Position numbers and translations under genes: made by a program. Shown here one piece after another: positions 35,092 to 44,597 of a DNA stretch of 64,000 nucleotides; the stretch's first letter is position 1; each line of letters opens with the position of its first letter. Below the pieces are notes generated by a model. The model saw nothing but the letters and a program-made list of their open reading frames with translations. It did no database searches and was not told where the DNA came from. The DNA is from Deltaproteobacteria bacterium (GTDB lineage: Bacteria > Bdellovibrionota > Bdellovibrionia > Bdellovibrionales > JAMPXM01). Where the stretch lies: NCBI GenBank assembly GCA_017302795.1, contig JAFLCB010000002.1:124001-188000 (forward strand), written 5' to 3'.

Positions 35092-35610
35092 ATGAACTCT
35101 CAGCAAACAGATGCCGTATACCGTGAACTTCTGTCGTGTCTCGATGATTTGGTAAAAATCTATCGTTCACTTCTTGAAGTCGTTCGGCGTGAAAAAGAAA
35201 TTCTCGTTGAAAGCCGTCTGGATGAACTTAACGAGAACAATAAAACCAAGGACGCACTTCTTGTGCGAATTCGAACCTTGGAAAACAGTCGCACGAAGTA
35301 CGCTCGCGATCTTGCGGTACTGACTTCTTCCGACGTCGATCAACCTCGCTTACTTGAAATCGCTGCGAATTTGCCAGCAGATCGTGGCGATCGTCTGCGC
35401 AATATGCACTCTGTGCTTGAGCTTCTGGTTCGTCGGGTTTCAGAAGTAAATAAGACAAATGAAGAGTTGGTGCAGTCGGCACTTCGTTCGATCACCGGTG
35501 CCATGGAAGCGATCAAAGACGGGCTCGCTCCAGCGAATACTTATGAAAGAAAAGGTTCTTTAGCGACCTCAAAAACAGAGGGCGGAGCGTTGGTCAGTCG
35601 AGAGGCTTAA
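35092..35610 (+). CDS. flgN: FlgN-like flagellar export chaperone
   Basis: A 172-residue, almost entirely helical protein with FlgN-like heptads (YRELLSCLDDLVKIYRSLLE, VVRREKEILVESRLDELNEN, NKTKDALLVRIRTLENSR). FlgN binds the C-termini of FlgK and FlgL before export; both genes follow directly. AAGGCGAGG precedes the ATG. Sequence conservation in this family is low, so the call relies partly on position. Confidence 0.8.
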   Translation: MNSQQTDAVYRELLSCLDDLVKIYRSLLEVVRREKEILVESRLDELNENNKTKDALLVRIRTLENSRTKYARDLAVLTSSDVDQPRLLEIAANLPADRGDRLRNMHSVLELLVRRVSEVNKTNEELVQSALRSITGAMEAIKDGLAPANTYERKGSLATSKTEGGALVSREA

Positions 35611-35683
35611 GCCGGCTTCGAAGCAGTCGTGGAGCGCAGGATGCGATCCACAAACAGGTTTGTTGAGAGACAAGGATGTCGTG

Positions 35684-35704
35684 ATGTCGGTGCAAAATGT
35701 CTAA
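35684..35704 (+). promoter_or_regulatory. possible coupling mini-ORF overlapping the flgK start
   Basis: AAGGA at 35672-35676 is well placed for an ATG at 35684 that encodes only MSVQNV before TAA at 35702. The flgK ATG at 35697 lies inside this mini-ORF and lacks its own ribosome binding site at the normal distance. Translation of the mini-ORF could feed ribosomes to flgK by re-initiation. Confidence 0.35.
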
Positions 35705-37121
35705 AATCCATTCGATGATGGATATTGGAAAGCGGTCAATGATGAATAGTCAGACTGCTCTTCAGACGTCGGGTCACAACATCTCGAATAAAAGCACCGA
35801 GGGATTCTCCCGCCAACGAGTTGAAATTCAAACGAATGTTCCGATCGGTTCCGGAAAAACTCGCTATGGCATGGGGTCTAAGACTGCGGCCGTCACACGC
35901 GTCAACAATTCTTTCTTAGAGAGACAAATCGGAAACGAAAGATCGCTTTCTGGGTTTTACGACGGGAAAGCCGAAGCGATGGCTCGTGTTGAGCAAGTTT
36001 ACAACGAGCAGCAGAACAAGGGTTTGAACCAGTTCGTCGCAGACTTCTTTAGTTCGGTGCAGGAAATGGCGAACAATCCAGAAAGTTTAGCGACCAGAAC
36101 TCAAGTTCGCGAAACCGCAGATTTTTTGACGAAAGATTTTAAGCGTGTGCATTCGCAGTTGACCGACATCACCAGAGATCTCGATCAGCAGATCGGCAGT
36201 CAGCTAGAAGAAGTGAACTCAATGGCCAAAGAAGTGGCCAACTTGAACGAGAAAATTCAACAAGTCGAACTTTCCGGCGGTTATGCCAATGACGAGCGTG
36301 ATCGTCGCGAATTATTGGTGAAGCAGATCGGCGACCGGATCAATATTCGCTGGGCAGAGGGCAAGGACTCGACGGTTACCATTACCGCTGGCAATTCGGC
36401 GGTCTTAGTAGCGGGATACGATGCGAAGCGCTTGGAAGCTAAAGGCACTCCGGAAACGGACACAAAGGGCGAAGGCAACGTCGACATTTTTTATATTAAT
36501 AACGAGCGTGCAACGCCAGTTGAGGTCACAAGTCAGTTCGTCGGAGGTAAAGTCGGCGGCCTTTTGGACGTGCGTGATAAAGTAGTCACCGAGCTTTTGA
36601 CCGACCTCGATAAAATGGCCTATTCGTTTGCAGCCAATCTCAATGAAGTACATCGACAAGGGTTTGACGTTTACAACCGTACCAATCTTGATTTCTTCGA
36701 GCTTCCTCAGAATCTTCGGCATGCGTCTGCGAACATGAAAGTTTCGAATTCAATTTTGGAAGATGTTGGGCGCATCGCCACGGGCGGTCAGATGGCGTCT
36801 CCGGGCGATAACCGCGTAGCGCTAAAGATGGCACGTCTGCAGCAAGATAAAGTCATGGGCGGAGAAAGCACCTTAGATGAATTTTATAATAGCGTTGTTG
36901 GAAAAGTGGGCATTCAGGCTAAGCGCGCTGAAACGTCCAGCGATTCACAACGAGATATCGTGAAACAGCTAGGGAAAATTCGGGAAAGTATAAGTGGCGT
37001 GAGTTTAGATGAAGAAGCGACGAAGCTAATTGAGTATCAGAAGTCTTTCGACGCAAGTGCGCGATTGATACGAACAGCTGATGAAATGTTTGATACGGTA
37101 TTGAACTTGAAACGAATGTAA
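35697..37121 (+). CDS. flgK: hook-filament junction protein FlgK
   Basis: First hook-associated protein (474 residues). N-terminus SKIHSMMDIGKRSMMNSQTA, then TSGHNISNKSTEGFSRQRVE, is the axial-family start; GQMASPGDNRVALKMARLQQ and the C-terminal SGVSLDEEATKLIEYQKSFD with ASARLIRTADEMFDTVLNL are diagnostic of FlgK. It is shorter than E. coli FlgK (547). It has no good ribosome binding site of its own. Confidence 0.95.
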   Translation: MSKIHSMMDIGKRSMMNSQTALQTSGHNISNKSTEGFSRQRVEIQTNVPIGSGKTRYGMGSKTAAVTRVNNSFLERQIGNERSLSGFYDGKAEAMARVEQVYNEQQNKGLNQFVADFFSSVQEMANNPESLATRTQVRETADFLTKDFKRVHSQLTDITRDLDQQIGSQLEEVNSMAKEVANLNEKIQQVELSGGYANDERDRRELLVKQIGDRINIRWAEGKDSTVTITAGNSAVLVAGYDAKRLEAKGTPETDTKGEGNVDIFYINNERATPVEVTSQFVGGKVGGLLDVRDKVVTELLTDLDKMAYSFAANLNEVHRQGFDVYNRTNLDFFELPQNLRHASANMKVSNSILEDVGRIATGGQMASPGDNRVALKMARLQQDKVMGGESTLDEFYNSVVGKVGIQAKRAETSSDSQRDIVKQLGKIRESISGVSLDEEATKLIEYQKSFDASARLIRTADEMFDTVLNLKRM

Positions 37122-37135
37122 TAGGGTAAGCGGCT

Positions 37136-38209
37136 ATGCGGATCGCAGATAAAATGAACTACGATCAAGTGAATTCCGGTTTGCAAAAAAACCGGAGTGA
37201 GCTTTCTGAGCTGCAAAACCAAGCGGCAACGCAGAAGCGTGTCAACAAGCCTAGCGACGATCCGTTGGCAACTACGCGGGTTCTGTCTGCGCGAACGAAC
37301 GTAAATGCCAGTCAGCAGTACATTAAAAACATCAATCAAGCGAAAACGTTTTTGGAATATTCTGACCAGTCGTTAGGTGAACTGACGGAAATTCTTGTTC
37401 GTGCGAAAGAACTTGCGATCGGTCAGGCAACGGACGGTGGAGCTAATGCAGCGTCAAGGGCTGTAACCGCAACTGAAGTCGAGCAGCTGATCGGACAATC
37501 AGTACAGGTCGGCAACCGCAAACTTGCAGATCGCTTTCTGTTTGGCGGGTACAAGACGACAGATGCCCCGTTTGATCCCAAGGGTCAGTACCGTGGGGAT
37601 AGCGGTGAAATCCGGGTTGCCATCAACAAAGAAGCAGACGTTTCGATTAATGTTCCAGGAAGTCGTGTTTTTCTGGGTCAGGGAATTCGTGGTTCTCGAG
37701 GTTCAGCGCCGGCCGGGAGCGGGATTTCACCCGGTGTGTCACCAAACTCGATAGAAGGGACGTCGCCTAAAAACGAAGCTCCTTTGCGCGGCCCTGCTCA
37801 AGCAACGACGACAGATTCCGCGCCCCCTGTTTCGGCGACTCAGAGTCAACTTTCGGCAACGTGGCGCAACGACGGGACCAATGTTTTTGCGGTCCTTCAG
37901 GATCTCGAAGTCAGTCTGCGGACCAACTCGAAAGAGGGAGTTCAGGACTCGCTTGACCGTCTAGACGAGGCTTTGGCGCAAGTCGTACTCGCCCGTTCAG
38001 AGGTTGGGTCTCGCCTTGCGACGCTTAACAGCGGAACTGAGGCTCTGACGAAAGGCGTGATCGATTCGAAGTCGCTCGCCTCGAGCATGGAAGACGTCGA
38101 CACCTTCGAGCTTGTGTCGAATCTTACTAAATCTGAAAGTACCTTAAAAGCTTCGCTCGAATCCTCGGGCAAATTGATTCAACCTAGCCTTCTTGACTTC
38201 CTTCGGTAG
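37136..38209 (+). CDS. flgL: hook-filament junction protein FlgL
   Basis: Second hook-associated protein, 357 residues. The N-terminal flagellin-like D0/D1 part reads MRIADKMNYDQVNSGLQKNR, QNQAATQKRVNKPSDDPLAT, and LLVRAKELAIGQATDGGANA-like text with DRFLFGGYKTTDAPFD, typical of FlgL. A Pro/Ser/Thr-rich insert (about 190-235) separates it from the C-terminal helix pair (SRLATLNSGTEALTKGV, LVSNLTKSESTLKASLE). It starts 14 bases after flgK. Confidence 0.93.
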   Translation: MRIADKMNYDQVNSGLQKNRSELSELQNQAATQKRVNKPSDDPLATTRVLSARTNVNASQQYIKNINQAKTFLEYSDQSLGELTEILVRAKELAIGQATDGGANAASRAVTATEVEQLIGQSVQVGNRKLADRFLFGGYKTTDAPFDPKGQYRGDSGEIRVAINKEADVSINVPGSRVFLGQGIRGSRGSAPAGSGISPGVSPNSIEGTSPKNEAPLRGPAQATTTDSAPPVSATQSQLSATWRNDGTNVFAVLQDLEVSLRTNSKEGVQDSLDRLDEALAQVVLARSEVGSRLATLNSGTEALTKGVIDSKSLASSMEDVDTFELVSNLTKSESTLKASLESSGKLIQPSLLDFLR

Positions 38210-38429
38210 CAAAAGTAGCTAAAGCGTCGCTTCATTTCATCCGTTAAGAGAAATGTAGTTCTTATTTCGATGAGTGTTCACGGATCGAAACTCTTCTGCA
38301 GTCATGATTTTCAAATCACTGATTTCAATTGAGGTTCTGACGAGACTCCGCCGAGGTGAGGGATCGTTGTTTAGTTAGACGTTATTTAACTATACGGACA
38401 CTTTGACCAGGACGTTGAAGGAGACCCGA

Positions 38430-38657
38430 ATGCTGGTTCTAACCAGAAAACTCGGCGAATCGATTGCAATTGATGACCACATCAAAATCCGCGTTGTTCA
38501 AATCAAGGGCAAGCAGGTGCGATTGGGAATCGAAGCGCCGAAAGATACTAAAATTCATCGCGAGGAAGTTTACCTAGCGATTCAAAGCCAGAACACAGAG
38601 TCTGTAAACACGACGAGTGAGTCTACACGTGCTGTTGCTAAGCTATTAAAGCCTTAG
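38430..38657 (+). CDS. csrA: carbon storage regulator CsrA
   Basis: RNA-binding dimer that blocks or stabilises target mRNAs at GGA motifs in hairpin loops. The 75 residues start [20 protein letters not shown] and include [19 protein letters not shown]; Leu4, Arg6 and Arg44-region residues used for RNA binding are present. A 15-residue Thr/Ser-rich tail extends beyond the usual 61. AAGGAG lies 8 bases before the ATG. In Gram-positive flagellar systems CsrA represses flagellin translation and FliW relieves it; fliW is the next gene here. Confidence 0.95.
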   Translation: MLVLTRKLGESIAIDDHIKIRVVQIKGKQVRLGIEAPKDTKIHREEVYLAIQSQNTESVNTTSESTRAVAKLLKP

Positions 38658-38681
38658 GTCATTTCAAATACGTGGTTGAGT

Positions 38682-38702
38682 GCGGCGCTTATTACGCGCC
38701 GC
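38682..38702. other. GC-rich hairpin after csrA
   Basis: GCGGCGC and GCGCCGC pair around TTATTAC. The right side contains ACGCG-C-CGCG, a motif also found near two flagellin promoters. With no strong T run it is a weak terminator candidate for the flgK-csrA transcript. Confidence 0.4.
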
Positions 38703-38755
38703 GCGTTTCTACACGCCCTTCGAACAGCCTTATCCAGGGCTTTTCCGTTAGTTTT

Positions 38756-38777
38756 CCAGTGTTTTTTCACTGGTTTT
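38756..38777 (+). terminator. possible terminator between csrA and fliW
   Basis: CCAGTG and CACTGG pair around a T6 loop and are followed by TTTT. The remainder of the 347-base gap (38658-39004) shows only a further T-rich stretch and no clear promoter, though fliW presumably has one here. Confidence 0.4.
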
Positions 38778-39004
38778 ACACAGACTGTTCCACTTTCACC
38801 TTCTTTTTACTTGCCGCCGTTTAAAACACCTAACTACGCTAAGAAATAAGGGTCGGGTCCTAGGTCGAGTCATTGATTTTAGTCAGGTCAATTCACCGAA
38901 CACAGGCTCCGAGGTGTCATTGTAGTAAGAAGCGTCGTCTAGACGAGGTCGATTGCAAAGCACTGAAGAAGTGGGAGCCCAAGGTTTGGGCGTGAAGGGG
39001 TAGT

Positions 39005-39550
39005 ATGGCGGCAATGCAAATTCAAACGTCGCGATTCGGAATCGTTCAGTGTCTGGAAGAGGATATGATTCTTTTTCCAGAAGGGATTCTTGGATTCGCC
39101 GATCTTCGTAGGTTTGTACTTGTAGACGATCCCTCAGACGAAATTTTCGCTTGGCTACAGAGCTGCGAAATTCCCCAAATTGCATTCCCCGTGCTTGAAC
39201 CAGAGCTTTTCACTGCTAACTATCAATTAAATTTGACCAAACATGATCTCGAGAGCCTCGATATGAAATCGTCGGCTGGAACAAGAACTTTTGCGATCAT
39301 CACTGTTCCAGAAGATCCCACCCAGATGACCGCTAACGTGAAGGCGCCGATCGTCATTAACGTTGCTAAACGCATGGCTCGTCAGATTGTGCTTCAGGAT
39401 AACAACTTGGCAATTCGCGAACCGATTTTTGCGAAGTTACAAAGTCGCGTCGTTCAAAGTCCGCAACTGGCAATCAAGACTCAGGCTTCTGATTGGGGAG
39501 TTGCAGTTCGGCTTCCTTCTCGCAGCGGCGAACCGGAAGCATCGATTTAG
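39005..39550 (+). CDS. fliW: flagellar assembly factor FliW
   Basis: A 181-residue FliW protein that binds flagellin and CsrA in turn, so that flagellin is translated only when it is being exported. Signature segments are EEDMILFPEGILGFADLRRF, VLVDDPSDEIFAWLQS, IAFPVLEPELF, and NVKAPIVINVAKRMARQIVL. AAGGGG lies 5 bases before ATG 39005. The C-terminal 30 residues after VVQ are extra compared with the usual length of about 150. Confidence 0.95.
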   Translation: MAAMQIQTSRFGIVQCLEEDMILFPEGILGFADLRRFVLVDDPSDEIFAWLQSCEIPQIAFPVLEPELFTANYQLNLTKHDLESLDMKSSAGTRTFAIITVPEDPTQMTANVKAPIVINVAKRMARQIVLQDNNLAIREPIFAKLQSRVVQSPQLAIKTQASDWGVAVRLPSRSGEPEASI

Positions 39551-39556
39551 TTCGGA

Positions 39557-40159
39557 TTACATTTCAAAGGTCAAATTCCAAAATAACGTGGCACCAAAAG
39601 TCGTGACGGGTCCGATCACCGAGGGCCAGACCGCGTTTGGAATATGAGATCCAAAGACGCGAAGCCCGTAACTCTGATCAAATTCAAATTGAGCAGCTGC
39701 TTTGATTGTCGGTGAGACCGGCGGAATTGTGTCGTCAAAAGGACATGTTTGAATACCGCAGGTTCGCCCCACCGGCCAGGCTCCGCCAGCGCCGACCGTC
39801 AAACGAGAATTGAAAGATTCTGAATCGAACACTTTTAATTGGGCGTTCAGCAACACGTCGATAAGCGAGTAGGTGAATTTAGTTGCGCTCGCTTCTGTTA
39901 CTTCGGCTGTGAATCCTCGGCCAGATATATCAATTCCAAAACCAAAGCTTCCAGACTCCGCCATCGTTCCAAACAGTTCAACGATTGGGCTTCCGCCGGC
40001 TTTCACGGTTGTCCCGTCGCGGATGCTTTGAAGCGAGTCTTGAACATATCCAAGGCCAAGAAAAAGATCGCCCGCCGTCGACGACTGGGCCTCTGCAAAT
40101 TGAGGAAGCATCAGGCAGCTGAGAAAAGCTGCCGCAAAGTTGATTTTTAACTGGATCAT
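39557..40159 (-). CDS. probable outer-membrane beta-barrel protein
   Basis: A 200-residue protein with a signal peptide (AAFLSCLMLPQFAEAQS) and alternating strands throughout (GDLFLGLGYVQDS, FGFGIDISGRGFTA, LLNAQLKVFDS, LTVGAGGAWPVG, IKAAAQFEFDQSYGLRVFGS, FGATLFWNLTFEM). The last residues alternate aromatic and polar as in a barrel C-terminal strand, though it ends FEM rather than in Phe. A CGIQTC pair may form a small disulfide loop. Function unknown. Confidence 0.7.
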   Translation of the reverse strand: MIQLKINFAAAFLSCLMLPQFAEAQSSTAGDLFLGLGYVQDSLQSIRDGTTVKAGGSPIVELFGTMAESGSFGFGIDISGRGFTAEVTEASATKFTYSLIDVLLNAQLKVFDSESFNSRLTVGAGGAWPVGRTCGIQTCPFDDTIPPVSPTIKAAAQFEFDQSYGLRVFGSHIPNAVWPSVIGPVTTFGATLFWNLTFEM

Positions 40160-40343
40160 TTAAAGGGTCTTAGGCCAATGACGATACAAAGTCTATTTCA
40201 CGCGAAAAAATCAGTGTGACGAACGTCTAGACTAACATCCTCAAGACTCAATTTGAGATCGAAGACACCCGATAGATAGTCAAGCCAGTAAGGCTTTTCC
40301 TAGGGAGGCCAGGACGGTGCCCGCCAAGGAAGGGTTTTGAGAG

Positions 40344-41129
40344 ATGTTTCAAAAGGCAAACTTAGGCGCGACCGAATCACGGTTAGCGTTCTGGCTTACG
40401 CTATTCGCGGTCCTCGTTTTTTCCATTGCCGATTTGAGGCAGGCTGTCGCGCAAGAAGACGGCGCGACAAGGTCGCGAGAGATCGCACAAGAGGTTCCGA
40501 CGATTTTCGATGTTCGAAAATCTTTACCTATGGAACCTACCGAACCTGCTTATCACGACTTTTATATCAACGCCGGTTCTGAGGCGGGGTTCAAGCGCGG
40601 ACAGTATTTGCCGATCAGCCGCGCGCTTCCCGTACATGATCCCATTCAAAATAAACAGCAGGCGATTCTGACAGTGCCAGTTGGAAAAGTGTTAGTTATT
40701 CACGTGGACCGTGGCCTAACTGTCGCTCGACTTGTTCAAGAACTCTCTGGCGCCGAGCGACCCACGTTGGATTATGAAGCGATCATGATCGGCGACCGTG
40801 TCGACATGAAAGGCATCACAACTGTTGCACCGAAACCGACTGGTAAAAAACGTACCGACACTAAATCAGACACGCAATCTGATTCATCGGGAGAGAAGCC
40901 GGTCATCGAAGCGACCGATGTGGCTCGGGCAGCTGATGGAGTGAAACCGAACCCAGTGGCCGCGGCATCTGCGACGATCCCGCAAAATGTGCAAATTCTA
41001 CCTGCAAATCCAGCGGCAAATCCTACGTCAAATTCGAATCCCCAGCCGTCCACAGTAAAATCTGGCGCAACGGACGCTGCCAACCCGCCGCAACGAGTGA
41101 CACAGCCGGTTCCTCCGCCTACAGCTTAA
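40344..41129 (+). CDS. exported protein, unknown, Pro/Ala-rich C-terminus
   Basis: A 261-residue protein with a signal peptide (LTLFAVLVFSIADLRQAVAQ). Residues about 65-155 form a beta domain (FYINAGSEAGFKRGQYLPIS, VGKVLVIHVDRGLTVARLVQ, YEAIMIGDRVDM) that resembles the C-terminal domain of the flagellar protein FlgT, a weak similarity. After about residue 160 it is a low-complexity Thr/Ser/Asp then Pro/Ala/Asn tail. AGGAAGGG precedes the ATG. It is 4 bases upstream of prmA and probably heads that operon. Confidence 0.7.
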   Translation: MFQKANLGATESRLAFWLTLFAVLVFSIADLRQAVAQEDGATRSREIAQEVPTIFDVRKSLPMEPTEPAYHDFYINAGSEAGFKRGQYLPISRALPVHDPIQNKQQAILTVPVGKVLVIHVDRGLTVARLVQELSGAERPTLDYEAIMIGDRVDMKGITTVAPKPTGKKRTDTKSDTQSDSSGEKPVIEATDVARAADGVKPNPVAAASATIPQNVQILPANPAANPTSNSNPQPSTVKSGATDAANPPQRVTQPVPPPTA

Positions 41130-41133
41130 GGGC

Positions 41134-42072
41134 ATGAGCCCAGAACAAAATTCTCCGTATGCGGTCGCAGTTGTCAAAAACTTGGATCGAAGCCAAGAAG
41201 ATGAAGCAACGGCCATTCTCTTTGAGTTTGGCGCAGAGGGCGTAGCCGAGGACCTGCCATTTATTCAGCGCGATCTTCGGTATGATCCCGAGTTAGTTGC
41301 GGCGAAAGAAATGATTCTCAAGGCGTATTATTCCAACCCGCCAAGCGAGGAACTTCGATTTGCTTTGGAGGCAGAGCTTCGCCGATTAAATTCCTCCGTC
41401 GTGTTTTCGATGACTTTAGAGGCGCATCGAGACTGGTTAGAAGAATGGAAAAAAGGATTTGTTCCGTTTAAATTTGCCGAACCGTTCTGGGTTGTGCCGA
41501 AGTGGTGCAACCCACCCGAGGGTCTTGCTGACGTTCACACTTTGTGGATGGATCCTGGTATGGCGTTTGGCACCGGCACACATGAAACAACACAGCTAGC
41601 TGCAGCGTTGACTGTCGAGTGGATGGCCAAGCGCACGAGTGCGAAAGTTTTAGACGTCGGGACAGGCACGGGAATTTTAGCTCTGATCACAGAACGAATG
41701 GGCGCTGAGGTGGCGGTTGGTCTCGATATCGATCCCGAAGCACGCCGCACGGCTCGAGAGAATCTCGAGCTAAATAAATCTAAAAAAACTTTAATCGATG
41801 ATCGCGATATTTCTGAAATCGCCCAAGAGTGTGTTCAGAAAAAAAACTTTTACGATCTTACGATCGCGAATATTATTGATGGCGTTTTGCTGGTCTTGGC
41901 GGTGGATCTTGCCGCGACAGTGCGTCCGCGCGGCACGATGATTTTGTCTGGAATTTTGACCGATCGCGAAGAAGAGTTTCATCGCGAGTTCGCGTTGAAG
42001 ACGGGACTCGAAGAACAGCGGCGCATTCGTCAGGGTGAGTGGTGCGCTTCGGTTTGGTATAAGCCTGTATGA
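41134..42072 (+). CDS. prmA: ribosomal protein L11 methyltransferase
   Basis: SAM-dependent trimethylation of ribosomal protein L11. Recognised by LWMDPGMAFGTGTHETTQLA (family signature), the SAM motif VLDVGTGTGILAL, and YDLTIANIIDGVL where PrmA has the NPPY-like AN-I. Length 312 is normal. It overlaps rsmE by 4 bases. Confidence 0.95.
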   Translation: MSPEQNSPYAVAVVKNLDRSQEDEATAILFEFGAEGVAEDLPFIQRDLRYDPELVAAKEMILKAYYSNPPSEELRFALEAELRRLNSSVVFSMTLEAHRDWLEEWKKGFVPFKFAEPFWVVPKWCNPPEGLADVHTLWMDPGMAFGTGTHETTQLAAALTVEWMAKRTSAKVLDVGTGTGILALITERMGAEVAVGLDIDPEARRTARENLELNKSKKTLIDDRDISEIAQECVQKKNFYDLTIANIIDGVLLVLAVDLAATVRPRGTMILSGILTDREEEFHREFALKTGLEEQRRIRQGEWCASVWYKPV

Positions 42073-42866
42073 GGCGCTACTGGGTTGAAGAGGAAAGCTT
42101 TCAAGGGTTTCATATCGGTGCCGAGGTTCGCCTGTCTGGGGACACGCTTCATCACGTGCGCGACGTCTGCAGGCAAACAGTGGGTGATAAATTTGAGGTG
42201 CTAGTAAATGGCGCTGCGTATTTAGTTGAGGTCACCAGCGACTCGAAACGCGAAATGGATGCCGTCATTCTTGAATGTCGCGAAATAGAACAACTGCCGT
42301 TCCCGCGGCTGAAGCTGGCGCTTGCGATCCCGCGCTTCAATGTATTTGAAAGTGTCCTAGAAAAGATGGTCGAAATGGGTGTCGAGGCCGTTCAGCCGCT
42401 TTACAGCGATAACAGTTTCCTGCGTACCGATACCGAGGCATGGAAAGGCAAAGAGTCGCGTTTCCAAAAGATCATTCAGGGCGCCACTCAGCAGACTGGC
42501 CGTGGCGAGAAGATGCAACTACCAGCGGCAATGAAGCTGACTGATTTTGTGCAAGAACTGCGTTCCCAAATTAACCGAGGGGAAAGTGTAGCGGGTCTCT
42601 TTGCTTATGAGATTGGCACATTGCCGGTCCGCCAAGCTCTGCAAGCATTCGTGTCAGTACCAGGGCAGAACAGTGGGCTTAAATCGCCCCCTAAGGCCAT
42701 ATGGATCTTCGTGGGTGGTGAAGGTGGATTTTCGCAGGCTGAGGTAGCTTTATTTGCAAACTTAGGGTTTCCAGCGGTCACCTTGGGGCGCCAAGTATTG
42801 CGAGTTGAAACGGCTTGCGTGACGCTGGCCAGCGTCCTAAAGTACGAGCTGGATCTGATGCGTTAA
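42069..42866 (+). CDS. rsmE: 16S rRNA (uracil-1498-N3)-methyltransferase RsmE
   Basis: SPOUT-class enzyme that methylates U1498 of 16S rRNA. The 265 residues show RYWVEEESFQGFHIGAEVRL and LHHVRDVCRQTVGD at the N-terminal PUA-like part, then the trefoil-knot motifs WIFVGGEGGFSQAEVALF and LGRQVLRVETACVTLASVL. prmA-rsmE pairing is a common arrangement. Start overlaps prmA (ATGA). Confidence 0.95.
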   Translation: MRRYWVEEESFQGFHIGAEVRLSGDTLHHVRDVCRQTVGDKFEVLVNGAAYLVEVTSDSKREMDAVILECREIEQLPFPRLKLALAIPRFNVFESVLEKMVEMGVEAVQPLYSDNSFLRTDTEAWKGKESRFQKIIQGATQQTGRGEKMQLPAAMKLTDFVQELRSQINRGESVAGLFAYEIGTLPVRQALQAFVSVPGQNSGLKSPPKAIWIFVGGEGGFSQAEVALFANLGFPAVTLGRQVLRVETACVTLASVLKYELDLMR

Positions 42867-42881
42867 GCTAGGAGCGTGCAC

Positions 42882-44135
42882 ATGGATTTGGAAGCTCGCG
42901 AAAACGAAAACTTTAATTTCGATTTTAAGCCGCTCAATGAGGGCCTCGGATTTCATCGCAAGGTGAAGCCTTTAGAGGCAGAAACCGACCCCGAGGATTC
43001 ATTTTCGTTTTCTGCTATTGGCGCCGGAACTTTGGATGTCACCTCCCGCGAGCAATCAAAGGGACTCTTAACTTCGGGCACTCCAAGCGCGTCGCCAAGT
43101 AATTCTTCTGGTTCGAACACAGCGAGTGTCAGCGCGGCGAGGACCAAGCACAACGCAAAAAGCGTTTCCGATCTCATTGCAGCGTTGCCTCCCTCGCTTG
43201 ATTTACTCTTGGACGAAAGAGCCGCAGCAGCGGCCTCCAGCTCTAGCTCGCCATCTGCAACTCCTGCCGGTTCCCGAAGTCGACGTTCGCCATTGTTCGG
43301 TCCTCCGAGCGACGAGTTTGCGAAACCGGGGTCTCCTGCTGCCGCCTCAATGAACGCCGGTTTGAACGTGACGGCAACGGAAGAAAAAGCTTCTGGAAAA
43401 CGCGGCTTCTTGAAACTTCCGCTCGGCCGCAATGACTATGGAATAAAATCGAAGGCAACGGGAGCGCCGTCCGTTCCATCATCGGTTCCATCATCGTTGG
43501 ACGAGAACGTGGCAAAAACCTTTCCGTCCGTTTTTCCGCACTTGGGAAGTCTCGCTGGTCAGCCAGCAGCCGCGGGAATGAAGGCCACGCTAAAGTCCGG
43601 CACTACCACGACGGCTACGAAAACTGCCCCTGCTGCCGAGCTTCGGCAAGAGGTTGCGAAAGAGTATGCGATCTCCGCTCACTTTGGATCGGCTATTTTG
43701 GATACGCTTGTCAGTATCGGTATCGCCTGTCTGCTACTCGCAATCGCACTTTCGATCACTGGCGCAAATCTTTTAGCGCTCTTAGAAAACAGCGGAACCG
43801 ATGAAGCGATGATGACGTCACTTGTCGCGTTCTTTGTAGGCAGCGGCTTACTTTACGTACTGGCCGCGCGAACTTGGGTCGGAGCAACGCTTGGCGAGTG
43901 GTCCTATGAAGTGCGTGTCGGAACGGAAAGCAGCCGAGCGCGTTGGTTCTATCCGGTGCTCGTCTTATGGCGTGGACTCTTAGTAGCGGCCACGGGTTTT
44001 GTGGTTTTGCCATTGATCTCGATGATCTTCGGAAAAGATCTGCTGAAGTACCTTACGGGCCTTCAGCTTGTATCTATGAACGCGTCGCCGGACATTTCGA
44101 TTGAAGGTTCGCTTGTCGCCGAAAATCCAGCTTAG
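42882..44135 (+). CDS. RDD-family membrane protein with long disordered N-terminus
   Basis: The product is 417 residues from ATG 42882 with AGGAG 8 bases upstream. The first 260 residues are Ser/Ala/Pro-rich and look disordered; they contain short repeats (SVPSSVPSS, encoded by a duplicated 12-base unit near 43472-43496). The C-terminal 150 residues carry an RDD-like domain with three or four membrane segments ([54 protein letters not shown]); [16 protein letters not shown] matches the conserved helix after the second segment. The function of RDD proteins is mostly unknown. Its last 35 bases overlap the next gene. Confidence 0.8.
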   Translation: MDLEARENENFNFDFKPLNEGLGFHRKVKPLEAETDPEDSFSFSAIGAGTLDVTSREQSKGLLTSGTPSASPSNSSGSNTASVSAARTKHNAKSVSDLIAALPPSLDLLLDERAAAAASSSSSPSATPAGSRSRRSPLFGPPSDEFAKPGSPAAASMNAGLNVTATEEKASGKRGFLKLPLGRNDYGIKSKATGAPSVPSSVPSSLDENVAKTFPSVFPHLGSLAGQPAAAGMKATLKSGTTTTATKTAPAAELRQEVAKEYAISAHFGSAILDTLVSIGIACLLLAIALSITGANLLALLENSGTDEAMMTSLVAFFVGSGLLYVLAARTWVGATLGEWSYEVRVGTESSRARWFYPVLVLWRGLLVAATGFVVLPLISMIFGKDLLKYLTGLQLVSMNASPDISIEGSLVAENPA

Positions 44136-44583
44136 TCATCCAGATCTTAAGGCCCAGCTCGCACGAGATCGGGTTGGGAAAAAAGTTGTTTTCACCAACG
44201 GTTGCTTCGATCTCTTGCACGTTGGACACGTACGATATCTCCAGGAGGCCAGCCGCCAGGGAGATTTGCTGGTTGTAGCATTGAATACCGATGCCAGCGT
44301 TCAAAAGCTGAAAGGCCCCACTCGTCCCGTACAGCATGAATTGGATCGGGCGGAAATCATGGCGGCTCTTGAATGCGTCAGTCACGTGACATTGTTCGGT
44401 GACGAAACGCCGTTAACTTTGATCGAGCTTTTACAGCCAGATGTTTTGGTCAAAGGGGGCGATTGGGCGCCAGAAAAAATAGTAGGCGCGAAATCAGTGC
44501 TCGATCGAGGTGGTACAGTGAAGTCCCTGACCTTTCAGCCTGGCCGCTCGACCTCAAGTATCATCGAGAAAATTAAATCTTAG
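44101..44583 (+). CDS. rfaE2: D-glycero-beta-D-manno-heptose 1-phosphate adenylyltransferase
   Basis: Activates heptose-1-phosphate with ATP to ADP-heptose for the LPS core. This is the C-terminal HldE domain as a separate 160-residue protein. The nucleotidyltransferase motif is [20 protein letters not shown] (HxGH inside), followed by [25 protein letters not shown] and [11 protein letters not shown]. The most likely start is TTG 44101, inside the end of the RDD gene; no ATG is present before the catalytic motif. The kinase half (RfaE1) must be elsewhere. Confidence 0.93.
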   Translation: MKVRLSPKIQLSHPDLKAQLARDRVGKKVVFTNGCFDLLHVGHVRYLQEASRQGDLLVVALNTDASVQKLKGPTRPVQHELDRAEIMAALECVSHVTLFGDETPLTLIELLQPDVLVKGGDWAPEKIVGAKSVLDRGGTVKSLTFQPGRSTSSIIEKIKS

Positions 44584-44597
44584 ATTTCATTTCTGGT

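Noticed and set aside
38330-38357. Sigma-28-like site before csrA (TGAG then GCCGAGGT)
   Set aside because: The spacing is one base too long and the -35 half is poor, unlike the three flagellin promoters.
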